From the NCBI GenBank assembly GCA_963798745.1, contig CAWCUF010000004.1, forward strand, positions 124,001-188,000: a stretch of 64,000 nt of DNA, given 5' to 3'. A model generated the notes under the pieces. That model had not been told where the DNA came from and did no database searches. It saw only the letters and a program-made list of their open reading frames with translations. Source of the stretch: Prado023 sp963798745. Lineage in GTDB: Bacteria; Actinomycetota; Actinomycetes; S36-B12; CAIYMF01. Within the stretch, counting starts at the first letter, position 1, and every line of letters begins with the position of its first letter. Both the position numbers and the translations under genes were made by a program. Positions 37,414 through 46,030 of the stretch are shown here, piece by piece.

Positions 37414-38342
37414 TATGACCCGGCCGGGGTGGGTTCGTCCTTCAGCGTCGCCGCGCCGCCAGTTCCTTGATCGCATCCGCCCTGCCCGACGTCGACGGCG
37501 TCGAACTCCGCCGTGACCGCGTACCCATCCCCGCTGAGCTCAAGGGTGCTCCGGCTCCCGGCCGGGAGGCAGAAGCCCTCGCTCCCTTCCAAGGACACCC
37601 GCACGAGCGGAACACCTGAGTCGACCTCGACCTCAGGGGACCCCACCTGCAGGGCGGCGGATCCGAGGCGAGCCACGCGCGGATCGAACAGGTAGGGGCC
37701 GGTGACGACGATCTCGGTCGGGCGGACCAGCTCTACCGTGTCGATCGCCACCGGGCATGCGGTCCCCGGGGCCGGGGGTCCTGGGGTCAGTACCGCATCC
37801 GGGTCGGCGTCATGGGCGGAGACCGCGTCTGCCAGCAGCTGCCGTGCTGCCACCACCAGGCAATCCGTTACCCCGGACGTGTCGTCGAACGAGGCGCGGG
37901 CCCTATCCCAGTCCACCTCGGACCCCTCCCCCTCGAGCACCCGACACACCTGGGCAAGCGCCGCGAACATCGCCCGCTCCGGCTCCGGAATGTTGCTGGC
38001 CGTCGCGGTGTCCGCAAGCCCACCGCACTGCCCGTCCTGCAGGGATGCGTACCAGCGGAAGGGAGCCGGCGTGTCCGGTGACGCTGGGCCCACGGGCAGG
38101 CCGCGAACCGCAACGACCGTGGTGCCCGAGTCGTCTTCGGCATCGGGTGTCGGCTCGTCGGACTCCGTCTTCGAAGACGTCCCCGCACTGTCACCGGCGG
38201 TGGCCGTTGCCGAACCATCGGCAGCGGGTGACCCGGCAGGCGCGGGTGTCGTCGTGCCGGCCGACACTGGCACGCGTTCGGGTTGCGGTCCGCACCCCGC
38301 GACCAACAAGGACAGTATTGTCGCCAGCACGATCCGCTGCAT
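37413..38342 (-). CDS. Putative lipoprotein, acidic-linker type
   Basis: A 309-residue lipoprotein. The signal peptide MQRIVLATILSLLVAGCGPQ ends in a lipobox (L-V-A-G-C). A low-complexity Ser/Thr/Ala/Asp linker of about 60 residues follows, then a folded domain with several Cys (QCGG, VCRVLEG, DCLVVA, TACPVAI, FCLPAG, GGCDQG), probably disulphide-bonded outside the cell. The ATG at 38342 is fixed by the signal peptide although the frame stays open far upstream. It is coupled to the membrane protein gene downstream. No family recognised. Confidence 0.8.
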   Translation of the reverse strand: MQRIVLATILSLLVAGCGPQPERVPVSAGTTTPAPAGSPAADGSATATAGDSAGTSSKTESDEPTPDAEDDSGTTVVAVRGLPVGPASPDTPAPFRWYASLQDGQCGGLADTATASNIPEPERAMFAALAQVCRVLEGEGSEVDWDRARASFDDTSGVTDCLVVAARQLLADAVSAHDADPDAVLTPGPPAPGTACPVAIDTVELVRPTEIVVTGPYLFDPRVARLGSAALQVGSPEVEVDSGVPLVRVSLEGSEGFCLPAGSRSTLELSGDGYAVTAEFDAVDVGQGGCDQGTGGAATLKDEPTPAGS

Positions 38343-39013
38343 GGCGCCCTCCGATGCGAGTCGGTGCGGGGACCCGACGCTACTCCCCATCCGGGCAGTG
38401 CACCAGACACCCGCGTGCCCGGAGTGCTGACCGCCTCGGGCGCCGTTCGGGGCGCCAACACCCTCAGGGTTCGAAGGGTTCCCCTGTCGGGCTGCTCGCC
38501 GCGAACGTCCAGGCACCCCCGAAGAAGCCGAACTCGTTGCTACCGCGAGAGCCTGAACCCAGAGCCGCGCTCGCCCGGCGCATGGCCGACCTGTGAACAC
38601 GACTCCTGCCGCTGGCCGAGGACTAGACCGAACAGCTCTACCTCGCAGCTTCCCCACCGCGTTGCTCGAGGTTCGCAGAACCGGCGACGTCAAAGCACCC
38701 TGAGCCCCCGGTTCTCGCCAGGTGGCGCTCCCGGGGCGAACGGGCCTGGTTCCAGGATGCGGCTCAGCGCAGATCGCAGGTGTGCCGGGGGGCTATCGCG
38801 GGGCCTTGTCTCGGAGTAGCCTCCGAAGGGCAACTGTGTGATGCAGATCACACTTCATCGCACGAGGAGGTCGTTGGGCCCGTGCCAGGCGAGACTTCGC
38901 CGCCGCATCGCCTACCGATCCCGCCTCGAGCCGTCGGCATGCTGTGCACGGATTTCAATTCCCCCCGTCTGTGAAGGGTCGACCAAAGGCCGGGGAGGCA
39001 GCCAAGGCGAGGA
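38343..39013. other. Long gap upstream of the beta-propeller gene, with a CRP-like site
   Basis: About 670 bases without a convincing gene. It carries the perfect CRP/GlxR-type site at 38837-38852. A short reverse-strand piece near 38470-38540 (EFGFFGGAWTFAASSPTGEP) could be the tail of a lost protein, but this is weak. Confidence 0.5.
38837..38852. promoter_or_regulatory. Perfect CRP/GlxR-type binding site
   Basis: TGTGATGCAGATCACA fits TGTGA-N6-TCACA with no mismatch. It stands 183 bases upstream of the ATG at 39035 and 495 bases upstream of the divergent lipoprotein gene. A cAMP-CRP/GlxR-type regulator would bind here. Confidence 0.8.
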
Positions 39014-39034
39014 GTTCACAGGAGGAGGGTTCCC

Positions 39035-40843
39035 ATGAGTGAGCCGCAGGTGTGGGCGGACGGATCGGCAGGGACAGTCGTCGGAGCGGCGGTGTGGAAC
39101 AAGCGCACCGTCCTGGCGGCTGACTGGGGCGGGGGGCGCCTGCTGGCCTTCACCATCGAGCACGGCGACTTCGAGCTGTGGGGCGACGGCTACAGCCAGC
39201 CTGAGGGAGTCACCGTCGTCGGCGACGAGGCGCTGATCACCGAGCGGACTGGGGTGCTGCTGCGTCAGGACCTGCTCAACCCGGGCCGGGCGCATGCGAC
39301 CGTTGTGGCCAGCGGGCTGGGCATGCCGCATCAGGTTGTCTGGGACGATGCGGACTCGGCGCTGGTCGCCGACTACTCCGGTGGGCGTGTGGTGAGAGTC
39401 GAGCTCAGCAGCGGCGCCGTCTCCGACGCCCTCACTGGGCTGAGCCAGCCGATCGGTGTGGCGGTCGGCGCAGCAGGCGAGGTGTACGTGACGCAGCAGG
39501 GCACCGGTTCGCTGACCCGCCATGACCCCGACGGGACCGCCACACCGATCCTCACCGGGCTGGTTTCCCCCTTCTTCCTCTCCTGGGCTGACGGATACGA
39601 CGCCACCCGGTACGGAACTCCGCCGGTGACCGCCAACAAGCGGACTCCGATCATCCTGCTCCTCGACGACGGCGACGGGGAGGGTTCCCTGCTGGCCGCG
39701 GGGCAGGATTATGAGCACCTGGACGTGCAGGGCGACAACCTGTCACAGTTCAGGCTCGACGTGATCGCCATGACCCCCACCGAGGCCAAGGTCCGGGTCC
39801 GCGTCGGCGCGGTGAGCGCACCCGACCCATACCTGGTGAACAACCGCGGCGAGGCGGGGGACTACAAGAGCCCGGACATCCAGGTGCGCAACGAGCTCAG
39901 CGACAAGGACGCGAATTGGCTGAACAAGCCGATCATCGGGGCGAACCGGGTCGTGGCGACCGTCCACAACGGCGGCCAACTCGACGCGCCGAAGGTGTCG
40001 GTGCGGTTCAAGGTGCTTCCGTTCAACACCGACGACACCGACTCCGAGCGCTGGGAGCAGCTCGGCGACCCCGTCGTCGCGGACGTGCAGGCCGGCCAGA
40101 CGGTGGAGTTCTCGCAGAACTGGTCACCCGAATCCGACCGGCACTTCTGCGTGCAGGCCCGCATCGACCGCTACGTCAGGGTGCCCACGGCCGCCGCTGA
40201 CGAGCCCGACGTCGACAACAACCTGGCCCAGTCCAACTACTTCGAGATCTACTCCAAGCCCTCGTCGCCGGCCACTCGCGAGGTGTCCTACGTCGACGTC
40301 CACAACCCGCTGGCGTACGCGGTCGACGCCCTCGTCGACCTCGACCAGGACACGAGCGCCTACCGGTCGTTCGCCGACCACCAATGGGTGCACCTCGAAC
40401 CGGGCCAGACCCGCGCAGTACGCGTCGAGGTGGAGTCCAAGGCGACGTCGATCTGGGACGCGATCGAGCGCCAGTACCCGGACGGACATACGTGGATGCG
40501 ATCGTGGCTGCCGAGCAACGGCTGCGTCGTTCGGCCGACCTCCGGTGTGACGCTGGCGGCGCGCACTGCCGTGGCCTCGAGCATCCAGATGGTCGAACAG
40601 GGGCCGGGCTTCCTGCAGGTCCAGGTGACCTCCCACGCTGGCGCACCTGCGCCGAGCGACGGCACCGTCACCATGCGCATCGAGGACGAACAGGGCCGTA
40701 CCGAGGTCGTCACCGAGCCCGTAGGCCCGGGCGGCTACGCGACGCTGCGGTTCCAGTCGGCCCCCGGTCGCGGGTTGGTCTACTTCGCCGGGGCCCGTGG
40801 GTACGCGCCGGTCGCTGGCTGGGAGGTCGACCTCCCGGGCTGA
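39035..40843 (+). CDS. 602-residue protein: NHL/SMP-30-like propeller plus CARDB-like beta-sandwich
   Basis: No signal peptide. Residues ~1-190 show repeats of a six-bladed propeller type (VVWDDADSALVADYSGGRVV, LTGLSQPIGVAVGAAGEVYV, then TQQGTGSLTRHDPDG). Residues ~200-420 include KSPDIQVRNELSDKDAN followed by NRVVATVHNGG, typical of CARDB/Ig-like beta-sandwich domains. The last ~180 residues are beta-rich with no family seen. A strong ribosome site AGGAGGAGGG precedes the ATG. It converges with the SagB gene, the two stops touching (40843/40844). It could be a surface or contractile-particle component; that is speculation. Confidence 0.85.
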   Translation: MSEPQVWADGSAGTVVGAAVWNKRTVLAADWGGGRLLAFTIEHGDFELWGDGYSQPEGVTVVGDEALITERTGVLLRQDLLNPGRAHATVVASGLGMPHQVVWDDADSALVADYSGGRVVRVELSSGAVSDALTGLSQPIGVAVGAAGEVYVTQQGTGSLTRHDPDGTATPILTGLVSPFFLSWADGYDATRYGTPPVTANKRTPIILLLDDGDGEGSLLAAGQDYEHLDVQGDNLSQFRLDVIAMTPTEAKVRVRVGAVSAPDPYLVNNRGEAGDYKSPDIQVRNELSDKDANWLNKPIIGANRVVATVHNGGQLDAPKVSVRFKVLPFNTDDTDSERWEQLGDPVVADVQAGQTVEFSQNWSPESDRHFCVQARIDRYVRVPTAAADEPDVDNNLAQSNYFEIYSKPSSPATREVSYVDVHNPLAYAVDALVDLDQDTSAYRSFADHQWVHLEPGQTRAVRVEVESKATSIWDAIERQYPDGHTWMRSWLPSNGCVVRPTSGVTLAARTAVASSIQMVEQGPGFLQVQVTSHAGAPAPSDGTVTMRIEDEQGRTEVVTEPVGPGGYATLRFQSAPGRGLVYFAGARGYAPVAGWEVDLPG

Positions 40844-41638
40844 TCACTGTTCGATCGAGCGCTGTTCGAGGCGGTCCGGGGTCGCGGGAGTACCGACCGC
40901 GGCTGCGTAGAGGGGGAACTCCTCCTCGATGTCGGCCCGCACGACGGCGGCCAGTTCGTCGTCGAAGAAGCCGCCGAGGTTGCACGATCCAAGGCCCCGC
41001 CCGAGGGCCGCCAGGTTGAGGTTCTGCATGGCGTGCCCGGCCTCGAGCAGCATGTAGCGGTAACCCCGGTCGCCGTACTTCCACAGGGAGCGACCGGGCA
41101 CCCCCGTGATCACGACGACCGCCGCAGCGTCGGTGGCCCAGTGCTGGCCCATGAACAGGTAGGTCTGGAAGGTGCGGGGCAGCGGCTCATCGCGTAGTTG
41201 TTCGAGGCCGTGGTGGACCGGGACGTAGTGGTACACGCCCGCGTCCAGGTCGAGCACGGATCTGGCCAGGACGTACACCTCGAGCGGATAGAGGCCCCCT
41301 CCGGAGGGTACCGGCCGCTCGGTGACCTCCAGCGGCCCGAACTCCGCACGGCCGGTGGACCCGTAGGCGGCCCAGAGCAGGGTCCCCAGGTCCCTCAGGG
41401 GAATCGGATCGGACGAGAAGACCCGACAGGACACCCGGTCGTACAGCAGGCTGCCGAGACCGGTGTCCAGTGGCGCGGGCTCCGGCAGCCTGGTCAACGG
41501 CGCGTCGAGGTCCTCATGGGAAGCCATCGGTGCGCGGGACTCCGGTGGCTCGATGACGTTGTGCAGCCAACGGGACGTGGCCCGGTGGAAGGTCCAGGCG
41601 ATCGGCTGGCCGTCGCGGAACGGCGGGTCGATGGTCAT
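40844..41638 (-). CDS. SagB-type TOMM dehydrogenase (azoline oxidase)
   Basis: A 264-residue FMN-dependent nitroreductase-family protein of the SagB type. Marks are DRVSCRVFSS (68-76), the conserved VPSGGGLYPLEVYVL (110-124) and RGYRYMLLEAGHAMQNLNLA (191-210), and a C-terminal LYAAAVGTP. SagB enzymes oxidise azoline rings made by a YcaO cyclodehydratase to azoles, here thiazoles or oxazoles on the precursor peptide. It is the last gene of a three-gene operon: its ATG overlaps the cyclodehydratase stop by 4 bases. Confidence 0.9.
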   Translation of the reverse strand: MTIDPPFRDGQPIAWTFHRATSRWLHNVIEPPESRAPMASHEDLDAPLTRLPEPAPLDTGLGSLLYDRVSCRVFSSDPIPLRDLGTLLWAAYGSTGRAEFGPLEVTERPVPSGGGLYPLEVYVLARSVLDLDAGVYHYVPVHHGLEQLRDEPLPRTFQTYLFMGQHWATDAAAVVVITGVPGRSLWKYGDRGYRYMLLEAGHAMQNLNLAALGRGLGSCNLGGFFDDELAAVVRADIEEEFPLYAAAVGTPATPDRLEQRSIEQ

Positions 41639-44106
41639 GCCAGTGGGTGCGGGTCGGGGTTGAGTCCCGCCGGGCTCCGGGACAGTGTGGGCAGGCCGAG
41701 TTGGTCGGGCAGGCAGTACATGCGGGTGCCTCCCAGGCGCGCCTCGGCGGCGCCGAAATGGATCGGTTGGAAGCCCGGGATGAGCGCGCGTGCTGCATGG
41801 ATCCCCAGGGCCTCGAGCTCAGGGGCGGTGAGGTCCACGGCGATCAGTCTGCGGCCGATCGCCGACAGCCCCGCGACCAGGTGCTCAAGGACGCTGGGTG
41901 CTGCCAGGCCCCCGGCGAGGGCAGCGGTCGTGGTCGGGCAGTCCCGCCAGAAGTCCAACCTCTGAGTCATGGACTCGTGGGAGTACAGCAGGTCGTGGTC
42001 CTCGATGTCGGCCACGCGCCCGGGGTGTGCCACCAGTTCGGCGAGCCGCGCGACCGTCTCAGGGTCGCGCAGACGCGCCTTGAGCGCAGGACGGACCTGG
42101 CCTATCTCCAGAGCGGCCTTGCGGCACGCGACGACCGGCTCCGGGTCACACCCGAGGCCGACCACAACCGCGGGCCGCCCCACCCGGTCCACGGCGATCG
42201 CGGCGACCACAGCCGCGGGCGCGTCGGTCGCCAAGCGGTAGAGCTCGAGCGCCACACCACGGCGCTCGTACGCGGCGCCGAGCCGACGCACGGTCGGGTC
42301 GGCGATCTCGGCGAACGGGACCCGCAGGGCTGGCAGGCGCTGCATCCAGCCGATGACGAAGGCGTCGCGCTCGATCACCTCGAGGGCGGCGGCGGCCACT
42401 GCGGCGTCTGCCGAAGAACCTGCAGCCAGGCCGTTCGAGGTGATCGGGAACAGGAACTCCGGGCCGGAGTGGACTGAGTAGTGCATCAGGGCTGCGATCG
42501 CGGGGACGGCGACCGGGGCCCCGCTGCCCATGTCACGTCCCTCGATCCAGTCCAGTGGGGTGTCCTGGGACCACACCGCGTAGCGCAGCTGCCGGTACTG
42601 ATCGTCAGCGAACGGCACCAGGTCCTCGACACCGAGCGCGGCACCGAGCAGGTAGCGGGGAGCTGACCTGGTGATCCGCCCCGGGTCGACGCGTGCCCCG
42701 GCATACCGTTCGCACCCCTCACCCAGGGCGGAGGTGATGGCCTGCGCCACGGTGACGCCCTTGCCCGAGCACACCTCGAACGGCTCGTCGTCGGGGCCGA
42801 GGAAACGGTGGTTGGACAGCTCCGCGCGAACCACGATCGGCCACGCCGGTTCAGTCGTGTCGCGGGGGATGGCGTTCAGTGCGCGGATGATTCCGGTGCG
42901 TGGGCTCACCAGCATGTCGCGCAAGCCGACCAGCCCCGCGGCCGCGCTTCCCGGATCACCCTGGGGTCGAGGGGTGCCCGGTCGGCGGCCTTTTTTTCGG
43001 CAGGCCGGGCACAGCGGGTTGTGCAGAACGGCATGATCCTCGGCACGCGACTCGAGTGCGTCGTAGACCCGCACATGGCCCACGAGGGCCGGGCGCCCCA
43101 CACCGAGCATCGCCTTGGTCACCTCCAAGGCCAGGACCGAACCCAGCCACGCGGACAGCGCGGGGAACGACGCCTGCCCAGCCAGGCCCGGCATCCTGCC
43201 CCGGTCCAGTTCCTCCTCGACGGCCATCTCGAACTCGAAGTCGTCCACGCAGCCCAACGTGCGCATCCGCGCGCACAGGTAGCAGGGCCCCTCGCCCGGG
43301 AACACCATGGGCCCGGCGACGGCCCGATGACCCTCCACCTGGCCGAACACCGCTGGACGCTGCTCAGCCAGGGCGAACGAGTTGGACCAAAGAGCACTCG
43401 CGGAGAACCCGCGATCGAAGGTGTGCACGACGATGTCGCAGCCGGCAAGGGCAGCGGACAAGTCCTCCCGAGTGAACCGTCCCAGCAGCGGGGCATGAAC
43501 ATCGGCCGATCCGACGAAATCCAGGGCGCTGTCCTGACGCGCCCGGCCAACGGCCCCGGTAGGTGCGACAGGCCAGAGCTGCAGGTCGTGCTCCGTGCAC
43601 TCGAACGGGTCGATCACGGTGAATCCACCCACACCCTGTGCGGCGAGCAGCGCGGCGACGTGGGCTCCTGGACCTTCAAGTCCCACGATGCCAACCCGAA
43701 GGTCGCGCAGGTGGGCCGAAGCCTGCGCGCCGAGGCCCAGGGCTCCCAGCATCGCCTTCGCCGGGCCCGGACCCCGGTCCGCCCCCTCGTGCACCGCCCC
43801 TGCATCGGCCAGACGGTCCAACAGAGTCATGGCCTCGGCCCGCGCGTCGTCGGACCACCCCGAGAGGACCTCCCGCAGGGATGCCCGACCGTCCAGCCTG
43901 TTCAGGACGCGCTCAAGGAACACCTCCGCCGACGCACCCTTCAGGCGCATGCGCAGAATCTGGGAGGAGACCGCCAAGCCACGCTCACCGAGACTGACGA
44001 TCCGCACCCCCGGGTCCAACGACAGCCTGGAGTCCAACGAGATGCGTCCAGAGGACGGTGTCCCCCCGGCCGGCGCAGCGCGCGAGCTGTCGTTGCCGTC
44101 ACTCAC
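41635..44106 (-). CDS. Fused TOMM cyclodehydratase: leader-binding domain, E1-like domain, YcaO domain
   Basis: An 823-residue fusion. Residues ~20-105 look like a winged-helix leader-recognition (RRE/PqqD-like) domain. Residues ~120-390 are E1/ThiF-like (LRDLRVGIVGLEGPGAHVAA) with two zinc Cys pairs, Cys275/Cys278 (CYLC) and Cys366/Cys369 (CPAC). Residues ~400-823 are YcaO: SNGLAAGSSADAAVAAAALE (Asn558 region) and ERDA at 579-582 for ATP/Mg binding. The chain ends NPDPHPLA, the PxPxP tail that marks azoline-forming YcaO enzymes. It would bind the precursor leader and turn Cys (or Ser/Thr) into azolines using ATP. A run of seven T at 42991-42997 lies inside the gene. Confidence 0.93.
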   Translation of the reverse strand: MSDGNDSSRAAPAGGTPSSGRISLDSRLSLDPGVRIVSLGERGLAVSSQILRMRLKGASAEVFLERVLNRLDGRASLREVLSGWSDDARAEAMTLLDRLADAGAVHEGADRGPGPAKAMLGALGLGAQASAHLRDLRVGIVGLEGPGAHVAALLAAQGVGGFTVIDPFECTEHDLQLWPVAPTGAVGRARQDSALDFVGSADVHAPLLGRFTREDLSAALAGCDIVVHTFDRGFSASALWSNSFALAEQRPAVFGQVEGHRAVAGPMVFPGEGPCYLCARMRTLGCVDDFEFEMAVEEELDRGRMPGLAGQASFPALSAWLGSVLALEVTKAMLGVGRPALVGHVRVYDALESRAEDHAVLHNPLCPACRKKGRRPGTPRPQGDPGSAAAGLVGLRDMLVSPRTGIIRALNAIPRDTTEPAWPIVVRAELSNHRFLGPDDEPFEVCSGKGVTVAQAITSALGEGCERYAGARVDPGRITRSAPRYLLGAALGVEDLVPFADDQYRQLRYAVWSQDTPLDWIEGRDMGSGAPVAVPAIAALMHYSVHSGPEFLFPITSNGLAAGSSADAAVAAAALEVIERDAFVIGWMQRLPALRVPFAEIADPTVRRLGAAYERRGVALELYRLATDAPAAVVAAIAVDRVGRPAVVVGLGCDPEPVVACRKAALEIGQVRPALKARLRDPETVARLAELVAHPGRVADIEDHDLLYSHESMTQRLDFWRDCPTTTAALAGGLAAPSVLEHLVAGLSAIGRRLIAVDLTAPELEALGIHAARALIPGFQPIHFGAAEARLGGTRMYCLPDQLGLPTLSRSPAGLNPDPHPLA

Positions 44107-44437
44107 CGAGATCGTTGAACCTCGAGATCTGACCGCCCATCAACCCGCCCCCGACATTGCAGGGCCCGCAACTGCACTCGAAGATGCAGACCTTGCAGAC
44201 TCGGCACACCGAGCACAGGTTCTGGCACACCCGACACACGGCAATGCAGCGGAAGCAGTCGTTGATCCCGCAGAACTCCCCGTAGTTCGACGAGATCGCG
44301 TCGCTGACCTTGCGGTAGGCCTTCATCTCCTCGTCGGTGAACTCCGGCGCCTGGCGGCTGGTCGCGGTTGCCGCCTCCACCAACTTGCGCAACTCCGCGA
44401 TCTCCAACTCGAGCTTCTCGATCCGATCCTCAGTCAT
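44099..44437 (-). CDS. Cys-rich TOMM/RiPP precursor peptide
   Basis: A 112-residue peptide. Residues 1-55 form a charged helical leader (EDRIEKLELEIAELRKLVEA). From Cys56 to Cys93 there are 12 cysteines at 56, 61, 64, 68, 71, 75, 78, 81, 84, 88, 90 and 93, mostly in C-x-x-C and C-x-x-x-C steps with Val, Arg and Ile between. A tail with GGGLMGG and FNDLGE follows. There is almost no Ser or Thr in the core, so thiazoles are expected. The ATG at 44437 (GGAGCGAG upstream) is preferred over one 27 codons upstream. The stop overlaps the cyclodehydratase start by 8 bases. The spaced-Cys core recalls heterocycloanthracin-type peptides. Confidence 0.9.
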   Translation of the reverse strand: MTEDRIEKLELEIAELRKLVEAATATSRQAPEFTDEEMKAYRKVSDAISSNYGEFCGINDCFRCIAVCRVCQNLCSVCRVCKVCIFECSCGPCNVGGGLMGGQISRFNDLGE

Positions 44438-44688
44438 GATCTCGCTCCGTCCCGCCCCGGCTGGGGCTACCGCGATCATCCTGCTGACCTCGGCGCGGGT
44501 CAAGGCATTCTCAAACACAGATTCGCGCGGCCCCCGCTCGCCCTGTCCGCGCCTGCAAGGCCAGCCAGCTTTCGTGGCAGTCCACTTCGGGCGACTCTTC
44601 TGACTCCGACATCCTGGAACTCTCGCTGACGCTGGCCCAGCGCTGAGCGTCCGACCCGGAACAGTGGCCTCTCTCGGCGATTCTGGGC

Positions 44689-44694
44689 TACCGT
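44689..44694 (+). promoter_or_regulatory. -10-like element before the P450 relic
   Basis: TACCGT 6 bases before the ATG at 44701. Leaderless pattern; it points away from the RiPP operon. Confidence 0.4.
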
Positions 44695-44700
44695 CGATCG

Positions 44701-45818
44701 ATGGACGATGATGTGGAAGTCCTCATCGACGAAATCCTGGACGACCCAGAGAACCTCGCCGATCCCGGAGCGGCGCTCGCGGGGATCAACCATCCGTCCT
44801 GTCGCTGGGCGGACAGTCAACAGTTCCCTGCGAGATCCGGCGAGGCTGCCGCCCGCCCTACCGGACGCCCAGCCCATGGGCGACATGTTCCGCCGGTGGA
44901 TGATCTACGCGCGTGGTGAGATGCACAAGCAGCTCCGCCGCCGGTTCTCCGGCTATTTCGGCCCGCGTCAGGCCGAGTCCTTCCGAGGCACTGTTGAGGC
45001 TCGGCTCTCATCGGTTTTGGACGAGGTCGAGCCGGCGGGACAGATGGACGTGTATACCGACCTTGCCCAGCGGATCGCCTTTCCGCTGATCTGCGACACG
45101 ATGGGGGTGCCCGTGGCGGACCGCCACGAGCTCGCACAGCAGTTGGACATTGTCCAGGGAGCCGTCCGGCGACAAAGCGATCCAGCGTGGGTGGCGCGGG
45201 GCGAGGCCGCCGCGGGGCGCGTGATGGACATCTTTGAGGGCTATCTGTCCGAGCGTCGGGCCGAGCCCCAGGACGATTTCCTCACCGACCTCGTCCGACA
45301 CTCCGCTCGGCGATCACGAGCAATGGCGCGACGTGGCGGCCAATTGCCTGTTCGTGCTCGAGAACGCCTTCAGCACAACTCCGACGCTGGTCGCTGGCAC
45401 CCTGGGACTTCTCTTGGACAACCCCGAGGCCGCGGCGGCGCTGCGTCGCGGAGAGGCCACGGTCGACGCGGTGGCCGAGGAGGCGGCCCGGCTGATCACC
45501 CCGGTGACTTACAGCCTGAGCGCCGATGCCCACGACGGCGGGTGGGTCACGCACTTCCTCGCTGCGGCCAACCGCGATCAGGATGAGTTCGCTGACCCCA
45601 ACCGGTTCGACCCCACGCGCACCCCGAATCGGCACCTCGCCTTCTTCGTGGGTCCCCACGCCTGCCTCGGCGCCTCGGTGGCCAAGCTCATCGCTGGTGT
45701 GGTGGCCAAGGGGACACTGCTGCGGCTCCCCGGACTCCGCCGCGCGGGCCCACCAACCTGGGCCTCGGCATACCCGCTGCACAGGCTTGCTCACCTTCCT
45801 GTCGTCTGGGACGTGTGA
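44701..45818 (+). pseudogene. Frameshifted cytochrome P450
   Basis: Three frames are needed. The start (MDDDVEVLIDEILDDPENLA) is in one frame. The B-C region (ALPDAQPMGDMFRRWM, then QLRRRFSGYFGPRQAESFRG) is in a second. From about 45310 a third frame holds the I-helix, the E-x-x-R of AEEAARLITPVTYSLS, AAANRDQDEFADPNRFDPTR and the haem loop FFVGPHACLGASVAK with the Cys ligand. A short stretch before AAANRD is also shorter than usual. Relatives are ~400 residues. Its divergence from the RiPP operon suggests a former tailoring enzyme, but the link is only positional. Sequencing indels could also explain the frame changes. Confidence 0.82.
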
Positions 45819-46030
45819 TCCGCCAGCCGAGACCCGAGGCCCTCGCGATCGGTGAACGTTCTCCCATCCAAGGTCGCCCCGTTTCGCACAAAGCCGATCG
45901 GTCGCTGGGCTACGGCTCCGCGAGACCAGTAAGGGATCCCGCGCCGGCACGCTTGACCATCCTTGCTCGCCGCGGGAGCACATCACCATTCAACGGTGAG
46001 TTGTCCTGACCAATCGGCGAGACTGGCTGC

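Noticed and set aside
44099..44437. The Cys-rich peptide as a metallothionein or ferredoxin-like protein
   Set aside because: The overlap with a YcaO/leader-binding fusion, the long helical leader and the SagB partner favour a RiPP precursor. Metal binding is not excluded by sequence alone.
44438..44518. A longer precursor starting 27 codons upstream
   Set aside because: The extra residues have poor coding character, and the downstream ATG has a better ribosome site and starts the helical leader.
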